Of a stretch of DNA of 64,000 bases, positions 35,533 through 48,590 are shown in pieces (position 1 is the stretch's first letter; every line of letters begins with the position of its first letter). Both the position numbers and the translations under genes were made by a program. The notes below the pieces were generated by a model. It did no database searches. It was not told the origin of the DNA and saw only the letters and a list, made by a program, of their open reading frames with translations. The stretch lies in contig VCAZ01000049.1 in the NCBI GenBank assembly GCA_005784505.1, forward strand, positions 62,001 through 126,000, read 5' to 3'. The stretch is from Bagarius yarrelli. Lineage: Eukaryota > Chordata > Actinopteri > Siluriformes > Sisoridae.

Positions 35533-36897
35533 TGATCTTATGGAAATATAACACTCATTGGCATGCTAGAAATTATGTTGATTATAACTGGGTTACATTT
35601 TTTTACATTTTTTCCTATAATGATGAGTTATACATTGTTTTAGCTGAGGATGTAAGAAATAGTTGTAATTTTCTGAATGACACGTTCTTGCACATCCTTT
35701 CTGATGGGTCTGTTTAAAGTCTGAGAGCTGTTGTACACTGCCTTTCTCAGATCATCTGTGCAGACTGAAAGGGTCATGACACAACTTCACTTCTTTGCCT
35801 TTGAATCTTAGAGAGAGTTTTTTTTCCCTGTTGCTTCTGCTTTGTGTTGTTGGAGGGTAAACCCATCTTCCATGTGTTACGTTGTGAAAGGAAGATTGTT
35901 AAAAAACTTTTTCCTTTTAATAACAATGGAGGGAAACTTTTGCACTCATCTGTAACTGAAGATTTCAAATAAAAGAAAAATGAAAAGATTTTTTCCGGCG
36001 ATATGACAGGGTTTAATGCAACCTTGATTTTGTGGAGTTCGTCTAGCCAGAGCTGTGCAGTCATCATCAGCAGACAGCAATCTGGAATCTGTCTTGAAGA
36101 AGAAAAGAAATGAAATGTTGCTCTGACGCACAACACACAGAGCATGCCCAGACGTCGCTCACGCCGTGACAGTTAGTCAGTTAGCCATTTTTTTTCACCC
36201 ATGTGCTATGGCCAGAGGCAGATTCCACACCGAATGGCTCTGATCTGTTTTCTCAACACACAGCTGTCTATTTTATCTGCTCTTATCTGCGCATTTTGCG
36301 GGAGAATCCAAAGATATCATCGTTTCACTATTCGTCAAAGCCGACACCAAGAACTGTCGTTCGAGTTCTGCATGCTTTATGTTGGGAAGTGTATTTATTT
36401 GAGCTAAGCTATGATAATAATTGCTGTCAATATAAATGCCTTCATCATGTGCTTAGAGAGTCGGAGGCACAGAAGCTGGAGCGAGGAGCTGGAGCCCGAG
36501 CCTCGCATGATTACGCTGAGTTAGAATTTCAAAGCAGGGGTAATGTATACAGCTCCTAATGAATTGAGTCTGGTAATATTTATCCCCAGACTCTAGTAGC
36601 GACTGCACGAGGCATGTGGTCGGAAGGATCCAGCTCCTTGGTGAACTCGAGTGCATTTAATCTCTGGAACAGTGTCTCCTTATTAGTGGCTTTGGGACCA
36701 TTTAATGTTTAACAACAGCTACTAAAGCACAGGGCTAAAGCTTTTATTTTATATAATTAGAATATAATTTTTTTTTTTTTTTTATTATTCGAAAATTTTA
36801 TTAGTGTTTCCAGGCAGCACTACAACTTTGGTATATTATTCCTAATTACCCAAGAGAGGTGATGTCAACATTTTATGTAAGACGCTTACTATATTTA

Positions 36898-36953
<56 letters not shown>

Positions 36954-38054
36954 TAATAGATATATAATATAGCTTTAAAGGGATACATTTAGAACTTGAT
37001 CTAATTGTTTGTATTGAAAAGTAAATGTTTTTACTGTAGCTTTATTTGTACCCAGGTATGTGTTGTACAGTTATGTATCGATTCCTTTTCAGGACAAGCA
37101 GTTGTTAATTTTAAAAAGAATGGGGGTTATTGGAAAACAGGTATAACTTTGTATATTAAGTCTGTGTATGTCTCAGTGTGGTTTGTCCTACCTTAATTGT
37201 GATATACTGTAGCTGCTCACATGATTGAGGTTTCATTGCTACTATTTTTAAGTATGTTTCAAAATAAAGGTAGGACCAAACCATGTACAGATCTATTATT
37301 GTATTGTTTGGTGTACTCTTTGACCTTTACCCTGGCCAAGACAATTTGGATGTGTGGTGTTTGACTTTATGTTATTCCTAACACACTTATGTTTTTGTAT
37401 CAAAAATATTCTAAAATTGCTAGCAAAATCTGAAATGCTCAAACCAGTCAAAAATGAATTTTATCATGAGCGTTTATCAGTGTTCATAAGTGGAAATCTT
37501 TCAAGAAATTGAACTAAAAACTTAGTGAAAAAGTGCATCTGTGATAAAGAAGAGCAGAGTCAGATAATGCTTTGTGGCGCCGTGACCATTTTGTCGAATT
37601 CAGGTTAATGTAACTTGCATATACTGTCTTTATGTTGATATAAAATTTGCTTTTTCTTGCTTTTTATTTTTATGTCAATGCTTTATTACATTTAAAACAA
37701 AGAGATATTACAAGCAACTATAACAGGCTTTCCTTCATATCTTTTATTCTGTTTTTTTATTTCTGGCCCACCATCTGAATTTCTTGCATCATCAGAATCA
37801 CTCAACTGCAAACAAGCTATATGGCACACTGGGTTGCGACAAGTCTTTGCCAAATATTTTAGCTATGGTATTTTTTCTAATCATAGGTTAAAGATGTCTT
37901 AATTACTGCTGAACGGTTATTTTCATTCAATAATATGTTAAAACCACTTTGAGCAGACGTATCCTCTACTGATGAAAGGTTTTAAATGTGGCACACTGTT
38001 TCTGGCTGGTGATGAATGTTTCAGCTGTGATGAATGTTTTTTTGGAATTATAGG
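35533..38054. other. Intronic sequence with a repeat-free block
   Basis: Mostly unique AT-rich DNA with (TA)25 at 36901-36950. The 36450-36720 block has a markedly higher GC content than its surroundings, no repeat signature, and motifs such as CCTAATGAATTG and TTATCCCCAGA. No coding evidence. Confidence 0.5.
36901..36950. repeat. (TA)25 microsatellite
   Basis: Fifty bases of perfect TA repeats, which can form a cruciform. Confidence 0.95.
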
Positions 38055-38280
38055 AAAACAGGGCACCGTGGCTAAGTGATTAACACCCTGGTCAGTGGTT
38101 TGATTCACATTTCTGTTCTGTGTTTGAAGGGTTTTTTTGTGTTTTAGTAGTTTCGTCTGTTTTTTTGGCGCAGTCTAAAGACACGCGCTGTACACTGATT
38201 GTCTTCTCTGAAGTGTGTTAATTGGTGTGTGATGTGTGCCATGTGATGGGTTAGTATCCCCTCAGTGTGTAGAGAGTCCT
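38055..38280 (+). repeat. Degenerate tRNA-head SINE (V-SINE/HE1-like)
   Basis: 'caccgtggctaagtgattaa' and a box B-like 'ggtttgattcac' start it. Degraded 'gtctaaagacacgcgctgta' and 'tgtgccatgtgatgggttag' motifs of the fish V-SINE/HE1 body follow. Confidence 0.55.
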
Positions 38281-38669
38281 CAGGTGCTTTAGAAAGGTGT
38301 TTCAATAACATACTCGGATTTTACACAGACACAATAAGCAGTAGTGTATAAAGTACCTGAAAGCAACACTTGAGTTAATGTATAGTCATTTTATCAGAAA
38401 AAGACTTTTAGTCGCCATTTAAAGTATATGATGTTTTCAAGTATTAAAAGTAAAAGTTCAAGTATATTCGAAATAATAAAGCAAAAATATTAAGTTCTAT
38501 GCACAGTTTTATCAACATGTTCAGTGTTAACTTTCGTGGGATATTAAGGATTCGTTTAAAATAAACAAAGCATTCATAAGCTACACATCACTTCTTATTT
38601 TATAATAATGAATATGCTTGGAAGAAATGTATCGGGGTAAAAGTATACATTTGACTTGTATAAAGAAAA

Positions 38670-39135
38670 TGGTTCTATGGACTCATCTGACCATAGAACA
38701 CTTTTCCACTTTGAATCAGTCCATTTGAAAGTAGTCTTAGCCCACAGGACACGACGGCGCTTCTAAACCATGTACACATATGGCTTTCTTTTTGCATGAT
38801 AGAGCTTTAGTTGGCATCTGCAGATGGCACGGCGGATTGTGTTTACGAACAGTGGTTTCTGGAAGTTTTCCTGGGCCCATTTAGTAATGCCAATCACAGA
38901 ATCATGCCGATGAGGATGCAACATCGTCTGAGGGCCCGAAGACCACGGGCATCCAACAAAGGTTTTTGGCTTTGTCCATTAAGCACAGAGATTTCTCCAG
39001 TTTCTCTAAGTCTTTTGATGATGTTATGCACTGTAGATTTGCCAAGACTTTGCAATTTGACGTTGAGGAACGTTGTTTTTAAGTTATTCCACAATCTTTT
39101 TACGCACTCTTTCACAGATTAGCGAGCCTCTTCCC
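38670..39135 (-). pseudogene. Tc1-like transposase 5' fragment (second family)
   Basis: Read on the minus strand, 39115 downward gives a helix-turn-helix region with LGKSTVHNIIKRLRETGEIS, then sequence like a Tc1 catalytic N-terminus (FQKPL-type, TIRRAICRCQLKLYHAKRK). It ends just after a WSDES motif (38679-38693) that holds the first catalytic Asp. The rest of the DDE domain is absent and the frame is broken, so it is dead. Family distinct from the element at 34420. Confidence 0.85.
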
Positions 39136-42100
39136 ATCTTTTCTTCAGAGAGACTCTGTCTCTCTAAGACATCCCTTTTATCGGGTGACTATCCGGTGTA
39201 ACATTCAGTTGCTGCTGTGTGCGATTTTGAAAAAAACCTGTCGGTGAGTGTAAATCAGGGCTAAAACCATGCAGTGTGGACTCTGCATAAGGTATCCCCA
39301 AACCTTCGGTCAAATAGTGTAAATAATATAAAAAAATAATTAGGAATTAAAGAATGTTGTCCTCTTCTTATACCAAATGATTTTTAAACCATTTTATCCA
39401 CTGGGCAAATAAGAATAAAACACGTCTGACCCAGACATAAACTCTAAACTAAGTAAGGGAAGCATTATGTAATATTGTCATTATATCATGTTAAATTGTT
39501 TGTGTGTGCGATTTTTACTTATTAGCGCAATCCCTCGGAAACGAATAAAATGTTTGTGGTATTTATGTAGAATTCAAGGCAAGGTTGAACAAAGCACTTT
39601 ACTGGCTTTCATTTGCATCTATGGTATATACTGTAACTAACAATAAGGAGCAAAATTGTTGACATCCCAGTCAAATCTGTTAACATTGAGTTCATTTTAT
39701 TCTATGAACTTATTTTACAACAACTTTCCTGCTACACTTGATGTATAAAGTGGTAGGATCTTAAAAAAGGCTGCACTTGTTAGGATTCAGTGGCCTAATG
39801 TAATGTGTGTATGGCTTTGGAGACGATGTGGTTATGATGGAGCATGGTGAGATGGTAATGACAGTCTGGCTGAGCTGCTGAATGACTTCATCACACTCTC
39901 TGCAGTGCCTTTTAACACAAGTCCCTCATGTTTCTCTGGAACCGAGCGTTCTTTGCTTTGGCAAGCTAAACCACTCATTTTTATTAATTAACAAGTATAT
40001 AATTCATTATTTCCCTCTTTTTATTCTCAGGTATCATAAATTACTGTCGGCTGATAGATCAAGTCCAAAGTTTACAGTTTTATTCGAATGGTTTGGGTGG
40101 AGTTAGTGTTTGTAGATTTTTTTTAACGTGCTAAAATTTCTCTCTTAACCTTACTCACTTCATAAGTGTTCCTGATTAGCCATGTTTCTGTGGCTATTAG
40201 CCTCAACACACGTGTTTCTGTTGACTGTCTGATGACAAGCTACTCCTTGGAGTGCTGCTGCTGAGGCCCTCATCTGCTGATGAAAAGAAGCGATATATTC
40301 ATAATCCCCTTAAGACACAGGCTAATTGCAGTAATAATGCCCAGACCAGAGCTGGGGGGAATGGAGAGTCCTCCTCCATGCTGAAAGAAGGCACGTTTCT
40401 TTGGCCAGCCTTGTGGCCCTGTGGTTTTCTGTCATCTTTTCAAGTAAATCTCCCCTCAACACCCCCCACCCACCCTTTCCTATGGCCACGGAGCTGTCAG
40501 ATTATCCCCGAGGCATGCTTCTACCATCAGCCGTTTCTTTCTGCTTCTGCCCTTGTGGTTTCTGCCTTTAGAGCGCTGCCTGATTATAAAGGTCAGTATT
40601 AAATGGAAATCTTACACATGTGCAAGTTTGCTTATAAGACCTTTGGTCTCTGGCAAATTATCGGCCTAAACCATACCACCTTTTCCCACTTAAACTGCTG
40701 ATCCAATGTGTTTTAGGTCGAAGCTTTCTAGGAACTAGAGACGTACTCTAAAATGTGTGTGCGTACAACTAAATTAAGAAAAAACCAAAAGCGTTTAACA
40801 ATCGGATTTACAGAAAGATAAATATCGATAGATAATTACTGCAATAATAATTGGCACAAAAGTGTATCGATATTCTAACCGTTAGTTTCGATACATATAG
40901 TTTTAAACGTTTTGTTAAACTGGTTTACGTTAATTAAAATCGTCATTGCGTTTCAAACAACTTAATTCTCAACTCCTGTAGTTTTTGCTGACACATGCGG
41001 CCATTGTCTAAGAAGCAAGCATCAGGTTTGGGAGTGAATTTAGCAGCTAAATTCAGCTTTGTATTTAAAGAGCGGTCAAATGCGAGTATGAATCTTAACT
41101 CTGGGATTTGGTGTGTGTGGGTTTGAGATTTGTCTATGCGAGTGATTTCAAATACATAGAAAGCTTTAAGTTTTGGCCTTTGTCTCCATTTAGCAGAATT
41201 TCTTTTCGAATGTCAGGTTCTAAAAATTGCAAACTTCTGAAAAGGTAATGTAGAATTTGCTTATGTGTGTGTTCATTTCTGCCTTTTAGGGATTCCTAAA
41301 GGGAATTTAGGGATTAACCACAGCACTTTTGACAAGTCAAAGGAAGACCAGAAGAAGCAGCAGCGAAACTGTCTGTTAGTGAAAAGCCATAAACTGTTCA
41401 AAAGGGTTTCCAAACAGTTCCTGAGACAGTAATATTTTAGTTTTTAAGCACCATAACATTCTTATACCAAAAGTTTCTTAAGTGTTCTTCAGACGAATCA
41501 GGGTTTTTGTAATTTTTTCTATTTTTTTTTCTAATTTTTGGCTTTTTGAATAAAAACCCCTCCCTTTTTAAAGGGATTTCTCATTATTAATTCTTAACTA
41601 TTTATCGATATTTATTTTGATCAATTTGCTGTTTTTAGTATGTCTTTCAGATACATACACATTCTGTTTTAACATGAAAAAACGTTAACGACCTATAAAA
41701 ACCATAGAAATTCTTTTAAAAGCTCATAAAAAGGTTCTGGTTTGAATGTTTTCCTTACTTTTATAACCTATCCTTTTTGGATAGTTATAGTAACTAACAT
41801 TTTTAGGCTTATAAGGGATGTCTATTACAACATTTTCCTCCAAGAAAAAGCTCTGCATTTTTATAAACTATAGTTTATAACTAAAAAAATTTTTTTTTTT
41901 TTTTTTTACAAATTACTAATTACAAACTTTCCTCCTCAAACTGCCTCTTGCCTGAATCCAGCTGATGTATCCGGCGTGTATATCGTGTCAATGCCAATTA
42001 TGGTTTATTGGGTTTTTTTTGTTTTGTTTTTTTAATTGTTAAAATTAAAATTGTTTTAACAGGGATTATCCTTGCATTTCAGTTAGTCGTCTTTTCATTC

Positions 42101-45100
42101 TCTTAAATTGTTATGCTATATTTTGACACTTTATGTTCACTATATTCTGCAGACCATTTTACTTTTGTTTTTTATTTTGCCCGAAACCGGGAAACAACCC
42201 GAATGTTGTTGCTAAGGCCTTGAAAATAAATGTCAACCAGCTGTGCTATAGTATTTTTAGATTTGCTTTTAGGCACAGCGAGAAGATTATTTTTGTTTAA
42301 TCTAACCACGCTAGATGCTAGACGCTGTGTTTCGCAGTGTGTCCCCCGGGTTCCAGTTTTGCGCTGCATAATTGTAGGTTACTATTCGTATCTAATCTAA
42401 AGGGCCAGTTTTCAAAAACAACCCAAAAAACCTAAACAAAACACAGGAAGAGAGCCATCTCTTCGTTTTAATCATATGCAATGAGAGTAATTTGTATTAT
42501 AAGAAAAACAGAGCACAGCTGTCCTGTGTGGCCCCTGTGTGCCCCCGGTTTTGTTTTGAGTCTTATAAATGACTGTGACTCTGTCATAACCACTCAGTCC
42601 AACAGAAAATTCCCGCGCAACACTCAGAGTGACTCACCTCTGCTCGTTTTCTAATTTGGTAATGATTCAGCTTCCTGGCTGCCTAAAGCCTGTCCGAGTC
42701 AGTTTGGAGTGAGACGGAAGGCTTTGGGGGAGCGTTCGGGACATGGAGTACATTAGGGTTGTAGCACGGGCGAAGACATGATTGGAGCCAATGGTTTCGG
42801 CTAACGCTGCTCGCGCTTCACACATATGGAAGCACTCTGCAGGCTGAGAGGATAACGACTGGCAGGCTAAGACAGTAGCTTCCTAAACAGGCCTTGGCTT
42901 GAGCTGGGAGACATGGAATCAGCTTTCTGTTGTTGTCATGTTGCACGGGCTGTATGCATGTATAATTAGCAGACGGGGAAAATATTTGCAGGACACATTG
43001 TTTCTCAGGTTTTGTTTTGTCATCCAGACTTGGCGTAACAATGATTGATTTGCTTGAAAATAAAAAAAAAAACCAGACACTAGTATATGCCGGATCCTTA
43101 TTTTTTAAGAGCAGAACTATTTGTCCCATTTGCTTTTCACCTTGCATTTGCATTACATGTTTCTGTGGACTACAGAGCGTACGTGACCTGAAAGAATACG
43201 ACGTTATCCCAACATCCCTCATATTGTACTAGCTGACTCCATTTTTGTTAGTTAAAAGGCAGTACTCAAATGAAATGGGTTGGCAGTCTAATGGTCTATG
43301 GGATCAGAAAGGCACCCAACCCAGTGTAAGGCCCCAGCAGGTGCTTGTGTATTTGTCCCTCAGGATGTGGCTTTCTCTTGGGCCAATTGTTCTAAACAAG
43401 AGAAACAGGTCATCCATGAAAAAGGAAACAAGGCCTGTCATATGCGCTCATTATTTGAGGTGAAAAAGGGCCCTCCCTTCCCCATAGTGGCTTTAAAGGT
43501 CAGCTCGCATCTATTCCAAACTTTATTTGGTTCTGTCTGTATTAGTATTTAAAAACCAAATTAATAACGCTTTACTATTCTGAAAATCATTTGCATTTCT
43601 GGACACCTGTACGTCAATCGGTTTCCTTTTCGAGGGCATCAGAGGTCAGTCTTGGGTCCGTTTTGTTTCTACTTTCATCTTTTTTTTTTTTCTTTTTGAA
43701 AAGTTTTAATAAAGCACAACGAGAGAGAAGCCTGGCAGTGTCACAGCTTCATAGCCTGTTGTTTAGCATTCACTTTACCAGATGGCCAGCACAACTTTCT
43801 TCTCCCTTAGGGTGTGGTTGCAAAACTGTGTTTTTAAATCACTTGTTAAACCTTTAATGAACAACGTGGTTGTGAAAGACTTTTCAGTGTCTCTCCAGCC
43901 GGGGACATTTTAATTAGAAATTGTTTTATGAACCCTTAGCACACGTTTATACAAGTCGCTCATTTATCTAAGCACTTTCTTGAGCTTTACAAGAACAATT
44001 GCTGCAAACCAGACTGCATAACAGGAAAAATGTAGTTAAACAAAAAAATTCCCCATGAACAGGGCGGTTAAAACCAGACACTCGAAATATACCATGGACA
44101 GAAGCTGTGGTCGGGTTTAAATGCTGTTTTTTGCGTTTCTTTCAGTCTACCACTACCAACCATATCCTGTTATTGCAGTAATGGCATTTTTATTGGAGTG
44201 TGACTGATAGGAGTGAAATGTAGATTTCCTGTTTCCTGACCTGATTAAAACGAACGTCACTTTGAAACACCAGTAGGTTTGATCCCGGGCCACGGACAGT
44301 GGGTGCCACTTTATTAGTGGTATTGAAAAGTGACGCGGTGGTCGTGCGGGTGGTGCTCGCACCCTAATCTTGCTATTTGCTGTGGTCTTGTGTTGGTCTA
44401 TGGTTTGGAACTTGTGGTGCTGGTTTTTGAACAGGCATACGTGCTAAACCCTTTTCCTGTGCCTTTCCTTTGCCATTTTCAACACATGAAACATTCGTGA
44501 GATTCGACACGAGAATAAAAAGAAATGTTGATTTTAAAACCTTGTAAATTTGTCATCCAAGCTGAAAACGGATAGCGTAAAAAGCAGGAACACAGTTTGT
44601 TGCGACAAGCAAGTGATGGTTACGTCACTTGCTCACCTCCCCCACCCTCCCCACCGTTGTTCCGTTTTTTTCCGTATTCGCTAAATATTAACTTTTTTAT
44701 TAAATATTTATTTGGAAGAGAACAGAAGAGAATCTTACAATTGAAACCTAAACGCAGCTACAGAATGCAGGGTACCGCACGAAAGTCACGTCACAGTTCA
44801 GAAGCGGAAGTCAAATTTGCTTCATTGCATGAGATAATTATTATTTTAGCGATTTTGTTTTCCTTTTTTTTTTTTTTTTTTTTTTGATTGAAAATTCAAT
44901 CAATTGATGCTAAATTGCCAATTCAAATTTAAAAGTGTAAGTAAAATGTGTGTTGGCATTTATAAGCTAATTAAAAGCAAAGAAAAGTGAGAAAAAGAGG
45001 GAAAGTAAAATACATACACAAATACATGATCAAATAATCTCTGGATTTGTTATTGCAAATATAACCACAGTAAAAAAAAAAAAAAGGTCTAATCTAGACA

Positions 45101-45984
45101 GAGCTGTAATGTGAAAAAGAAACTACTTCAGCAGCAACATTGATGGACTGTGCTATGATGTTCCAAGATTAAGCTAATCTTTTGAAAATAAAAAGAGGAC
45201 GAGGGAAAAAAAAATCGCACACACTCTCAGGTTTAACTCTAATGCGTTTTTAACACAGCAAAAGCTTCTTTATCTCTCTGCAAACACGAGATGCTTTAAT
45301 GTGATTAGGAGCGAGGGAGAACCAACACGTCAGTAATCACTATTTATCTTTATTATGTGGTGGTGAATGAGCCACTGGTCTGTAGGTAGCATGTGTTTAC
45401 CATCAAGTCGTCCTCCAGGGGTTTTCCTGACCAGGACAAGCGAGGCCCACATGTTGCCCAGCACCCAGCTCCAGCTGCCTATCTGCACCGCTTTATAACT
45501 CCAGCTAGACCTCAATCTGTCCTTACTGCCTCACTGTTTGTTTGGGTTTTTGTTTAACAGTTGGCATGACCTTCTTTGCTATTTTTTGCCATTAAATCAC
45601 TTACGATAAGCTGTTTTATATTATTCTCAAATAGATTTTGTAGAAAAATTGTGGGATAAAATGAATTATGTCATTGATGGATTTTATTTTGCGAAAGAGG
45701 ATTAGCGATCTGAAGGAAATAATATGTAAGTAATAAAACATGACAGGTCTATCTTTTATGAATCAACAATAAATGACTATAAACACACAATAGAAGAGTA
45801 AAAGAAAGTGATCTAGTGGTGAACCAGTGCCACATTGAAATAACTGATGTGCTTCCTACTTCTTATAATGCAGCACTGTACAATGAAACTTATTAAACTT
45901 AGTTGTTATTCTTAGTTATTGAATTCAAATTCAAATTATATTTGTGACATACATGATTTTAACAGTACAACGAATAGTGTAATG
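39136..45984. other. Intronic sequence; several unique blocks of possible regulatory interest
   Basis: 6.8 kb without coding evidence. Unique balanced blocks: 40240-40620, with two RUNX motifs; 42595-42960, with AP-1 TGACTCA at 42630-42636; 43260-43520, with SOX-like ATTGTT and AACAAG cores. Simple repeats are limited to T or A runs (41889-41907, 43680-43691, 44861-44885). No element signatures recognised otherwise. Confidence 0.5.
40420..40561 (+). promoter_or_regulatory. Pair of RUNX consensus motifs in a unique block
   Basis: TGTGGTTT occurs at 40420-40427 and again at 40554-40561, both on the plus strand and 134 bp apart, in a repeat-free block. Motif evidence only. Confidence 0.3.
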
Positions 45985-46165
45985 GAGGGGTTTTTTTTGC
46001 ATATTCCACCTTGGAAGGTTGGGGTCAGAGCGCAGGGTCACCTATGATACAGCGCCTCTGGAGCAGGAAGGGTTGAGGGTCTTGTTAAAGGACCCAACAA
46101 GGGCAGACTTTGCGGTGGTCCCGGTCTTACTGGTCTTCCAATCAACAACCATTTTAACCATCACC
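45985..46165 (-). repeat. tRNA-derived SINE (second type), minus orientation
   Basis: 'ggggtcagagcgcagggtca' and 'tgatacagcgcctctggagc' are followed by 'aaaggacccaacaagg' and a decayed reversed tRNA-like end. It resembles a SINE type frequent in otophysan fish. Confidence 0.65.
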
Positions 46166-46194
46166 GCCTAATAACCGTTAATGTTTACATTTTA

Positions 46195-46520
46195 CACTAT
46201 ATGGCCAATGTTTTGTGGACACCTGACTTGTTATCTGTAGAAAGTTTGTATTGAATTGTATAGGTTGTCTTTTTCTGTTGTAGCATTATCGTTTTGCTTC
46301 AGGAACCAAGAGGCCCAAACACTGTTTTGGCATGAGAATGGCCCTGTGAACAAGATTCAAACGGAGGAACCCGAGTGTTTTTTGCAAAGCCCTGACTATA
46401 ACCCCAGTAAACACTTTTGGGAAGAACTGGAACACTGACTGCACCCCTTAACTAAAATCACTGCCTGAGCTCTTTGATGCTGCTGTGGACCAATGATCAG
46501 TTTTCTCTCTGACTTGTTGC
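46195..46520 (+). mobile_element. Decayed Tc1-type element with transposase tail
   Basis: It starts with the terminal repeat 'cactatatggccaatgtttt' and 'gtggacacctgac'. Next comes the reading SPDYNPSKHFWEELEH, a decayed form of the Tc1 C-terminal SPDLNPIEHLWxELE motif in which the catalytic Glu is replaced by Lys. Internally deleted and inactive. Confidence 0.75.
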
Positions 46521-47599
46521 ATACTAGCATCCTGTAGTAGCGTTGTGATAACGTTGTGAACATCATTTAATTTATGTGACAACACCGGTAATACCGACAT
46601 TACCGTCGGGGGGGCTTTAAGGCGAGGATGTTGGTTGGAGTTTTTCTCGTTAGCTTGCTTTCCTTTGCTTTTAGTTAGCTTATAAATATCTGTGCACGTT
46701 TAACGTTACTTTAGAATTAGCGGCATTCGGCTATTCAACACTGTTCAGTTTGAATGGACCAAAACGAAACAAAAAAAAAGACAAACACACTTACAATAAA
46801 CACAAAACTTAATGAATATCTTACGTGACAAATGAAATTTTACTTCTGCTGCTGATGTGTGATGTGATGAAACTAGCGAACAGTTTTCCCAAAATGTTAT
46901 TTATCACATGAGATATTTATCATATTGATAAAATATTTCTACTTACTTTAAATAAAAAATCAGACAACAGTTGGGAACGGTGCCGTGATGGACAAGTGAG
47001 ATATAACTTAACCTCTGTTGCATCTAAACACTTGTCACATCGTCAGTGCCGACTATCACAGCAAGCCTATACTGTACATGTACTAGTAAAGTTAGTATAG
47101 AAACAATCTTTTATTACAAAAAGCACATGAATATAAATCTCTCCTGACCTTTCAGTCAACAATCAAATTCATCAATTCCACAGCGCATGTAGAATAAAAC
47201 GTGATCTTACTTTTCTGTTGTAATTCACTGTGTCAACACGTGATGTATGTTGCAAATATTCCAAACTCTGAATACTGTACAGCTCTCATCTCTGCTGGGT
47301 TTTGAGCAGACAAAGTCAAATAAGCGAAGTGTAATAAGTGCTGAAGGTCTCCGTATCGCCTGCCAATGCATCGAACAAAATAACAAACTCTGCCTTCAGT
47401 TATGACGGGGGCTGCTACAGCTGTTTATTTTCCTGGACAGCCTCTGCCTATAACATTACCGATTTAAACTCTAAATGCATACCTCCAGGCGCTGGCGCCC
47501 TGTGACCTCTTTCTTCCCTCTCTACCTAAAGTACATTAAGCCTGGTAGACTTGCTTAAGCTGTATGTTTTTAAGCAAAACAAAACACTTTTCTATTCCA
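46521..47599. other. Intronic sequence, nothing recognised
   Basis: AT-rich unique sequence with a G-rich patch at 46606-46615. No coding or repeat signature. Confidence 0.5.
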
Positions 47600-48070
47600 A
47601 GACGAAAGTATTGGGACACCTGACCATCACATTAAAATGGAAAAATCAAATTCAGGATTTATTTGGCTTTTTACTTCTATAATATCCTCCAGATTTCTTA
47701 AAAAAAAAAATTTCCACTAGATTGTAGAACATGACTGTCGGGATTTGTTCATTCAGCCATGAAAACGTTCATGAGTTGGTCTGAGTGAGAAGGTCTGGGG
47801 TGCAGTTGGTGTTCCTGTTTATTCCCAAGGTGTTTAGCGCAGGGCGTTGTGTGGAATCATACCACCGCATGCCTTTATGGAGGTTGTAGACCTGGTCCAC
47901 CGGGGCATTGTCATGCTGGAACAGTGTTTGAGTCTCTTAGTTCCAGTAAAAAAAATAAAGTAATGCTACAACATGCATAGAGGTTATAGATGACTGTGTA
48001 AAGGTTTGCTGAAGGACTGCTAAAGGTTTGGGGAAGACACATTCATGTGGAGTCATATGGTGTAACCTGG
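47600..48070 (+). mobile_element. Non-autonomous Tc1-type MITE, degraded
   Basis: The head 'cgaaagtattgggacacctg' is followed by 'cactagattgtagaacatga', 'ggggcattgtcatgctggaa' and 'cttagttccagtaaa'. The same internal landmarks recur in the same order at 58862-59253. Confidence 0.75.
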
Positions 48071-48439
48071 TGCTTTATTCTAGTAAATGAAGACAGTATG
48101 ATACTCTGTTTGTTTGATATAACATGATATGACACATCGAATTAGTTGTAGCTAAATGTAACACGATAAAGCCAGAAATCTTTTTTATGCTACCTAGATT
48201 TGTATATGAAAGCGTTGAAAGTTAAAATGCTTAAATTGTTTGTTACATATTTTTAATAAGAAAATATAAATATATATATGTATAAATACTGAATATTGTA
48301 TAAAAAACAATACAATAAAATGGACCGCAATAAACTAGTGTTAAGTTTAATGTACAGCAATCAGACGACTACACTTGCTAACGCGCATGTCTGACTAGCT
48401 ATCAAGTGAGGCATGGGATGCTGGGCGGATGTTTACTGC

Positions 48440-48590
48440 GTTTGTCACGCCAACTGGTGGTTGGGTGTCTAAAGATGGCTCGTAACCCGAATTTCAGCTC
48501 GCAACTCAAAGCAAAAAGCAGGCAGAGAGATTGCTCGTATTTCGAGAAACTCGTTAGTTGAGACCCTTATAAGTCAAGGTACCACTATCT
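48440..48590 (+). repeat. Dispersed repeat ending in 'aagtcaaggtaccact'
   Basis: Contains clustered 'ctcgtaac/ctcgcaac/ctcgtattt' motifs and a terminus shared with the fragment at 61-213. Probably the same family. Confidence 0.45.
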
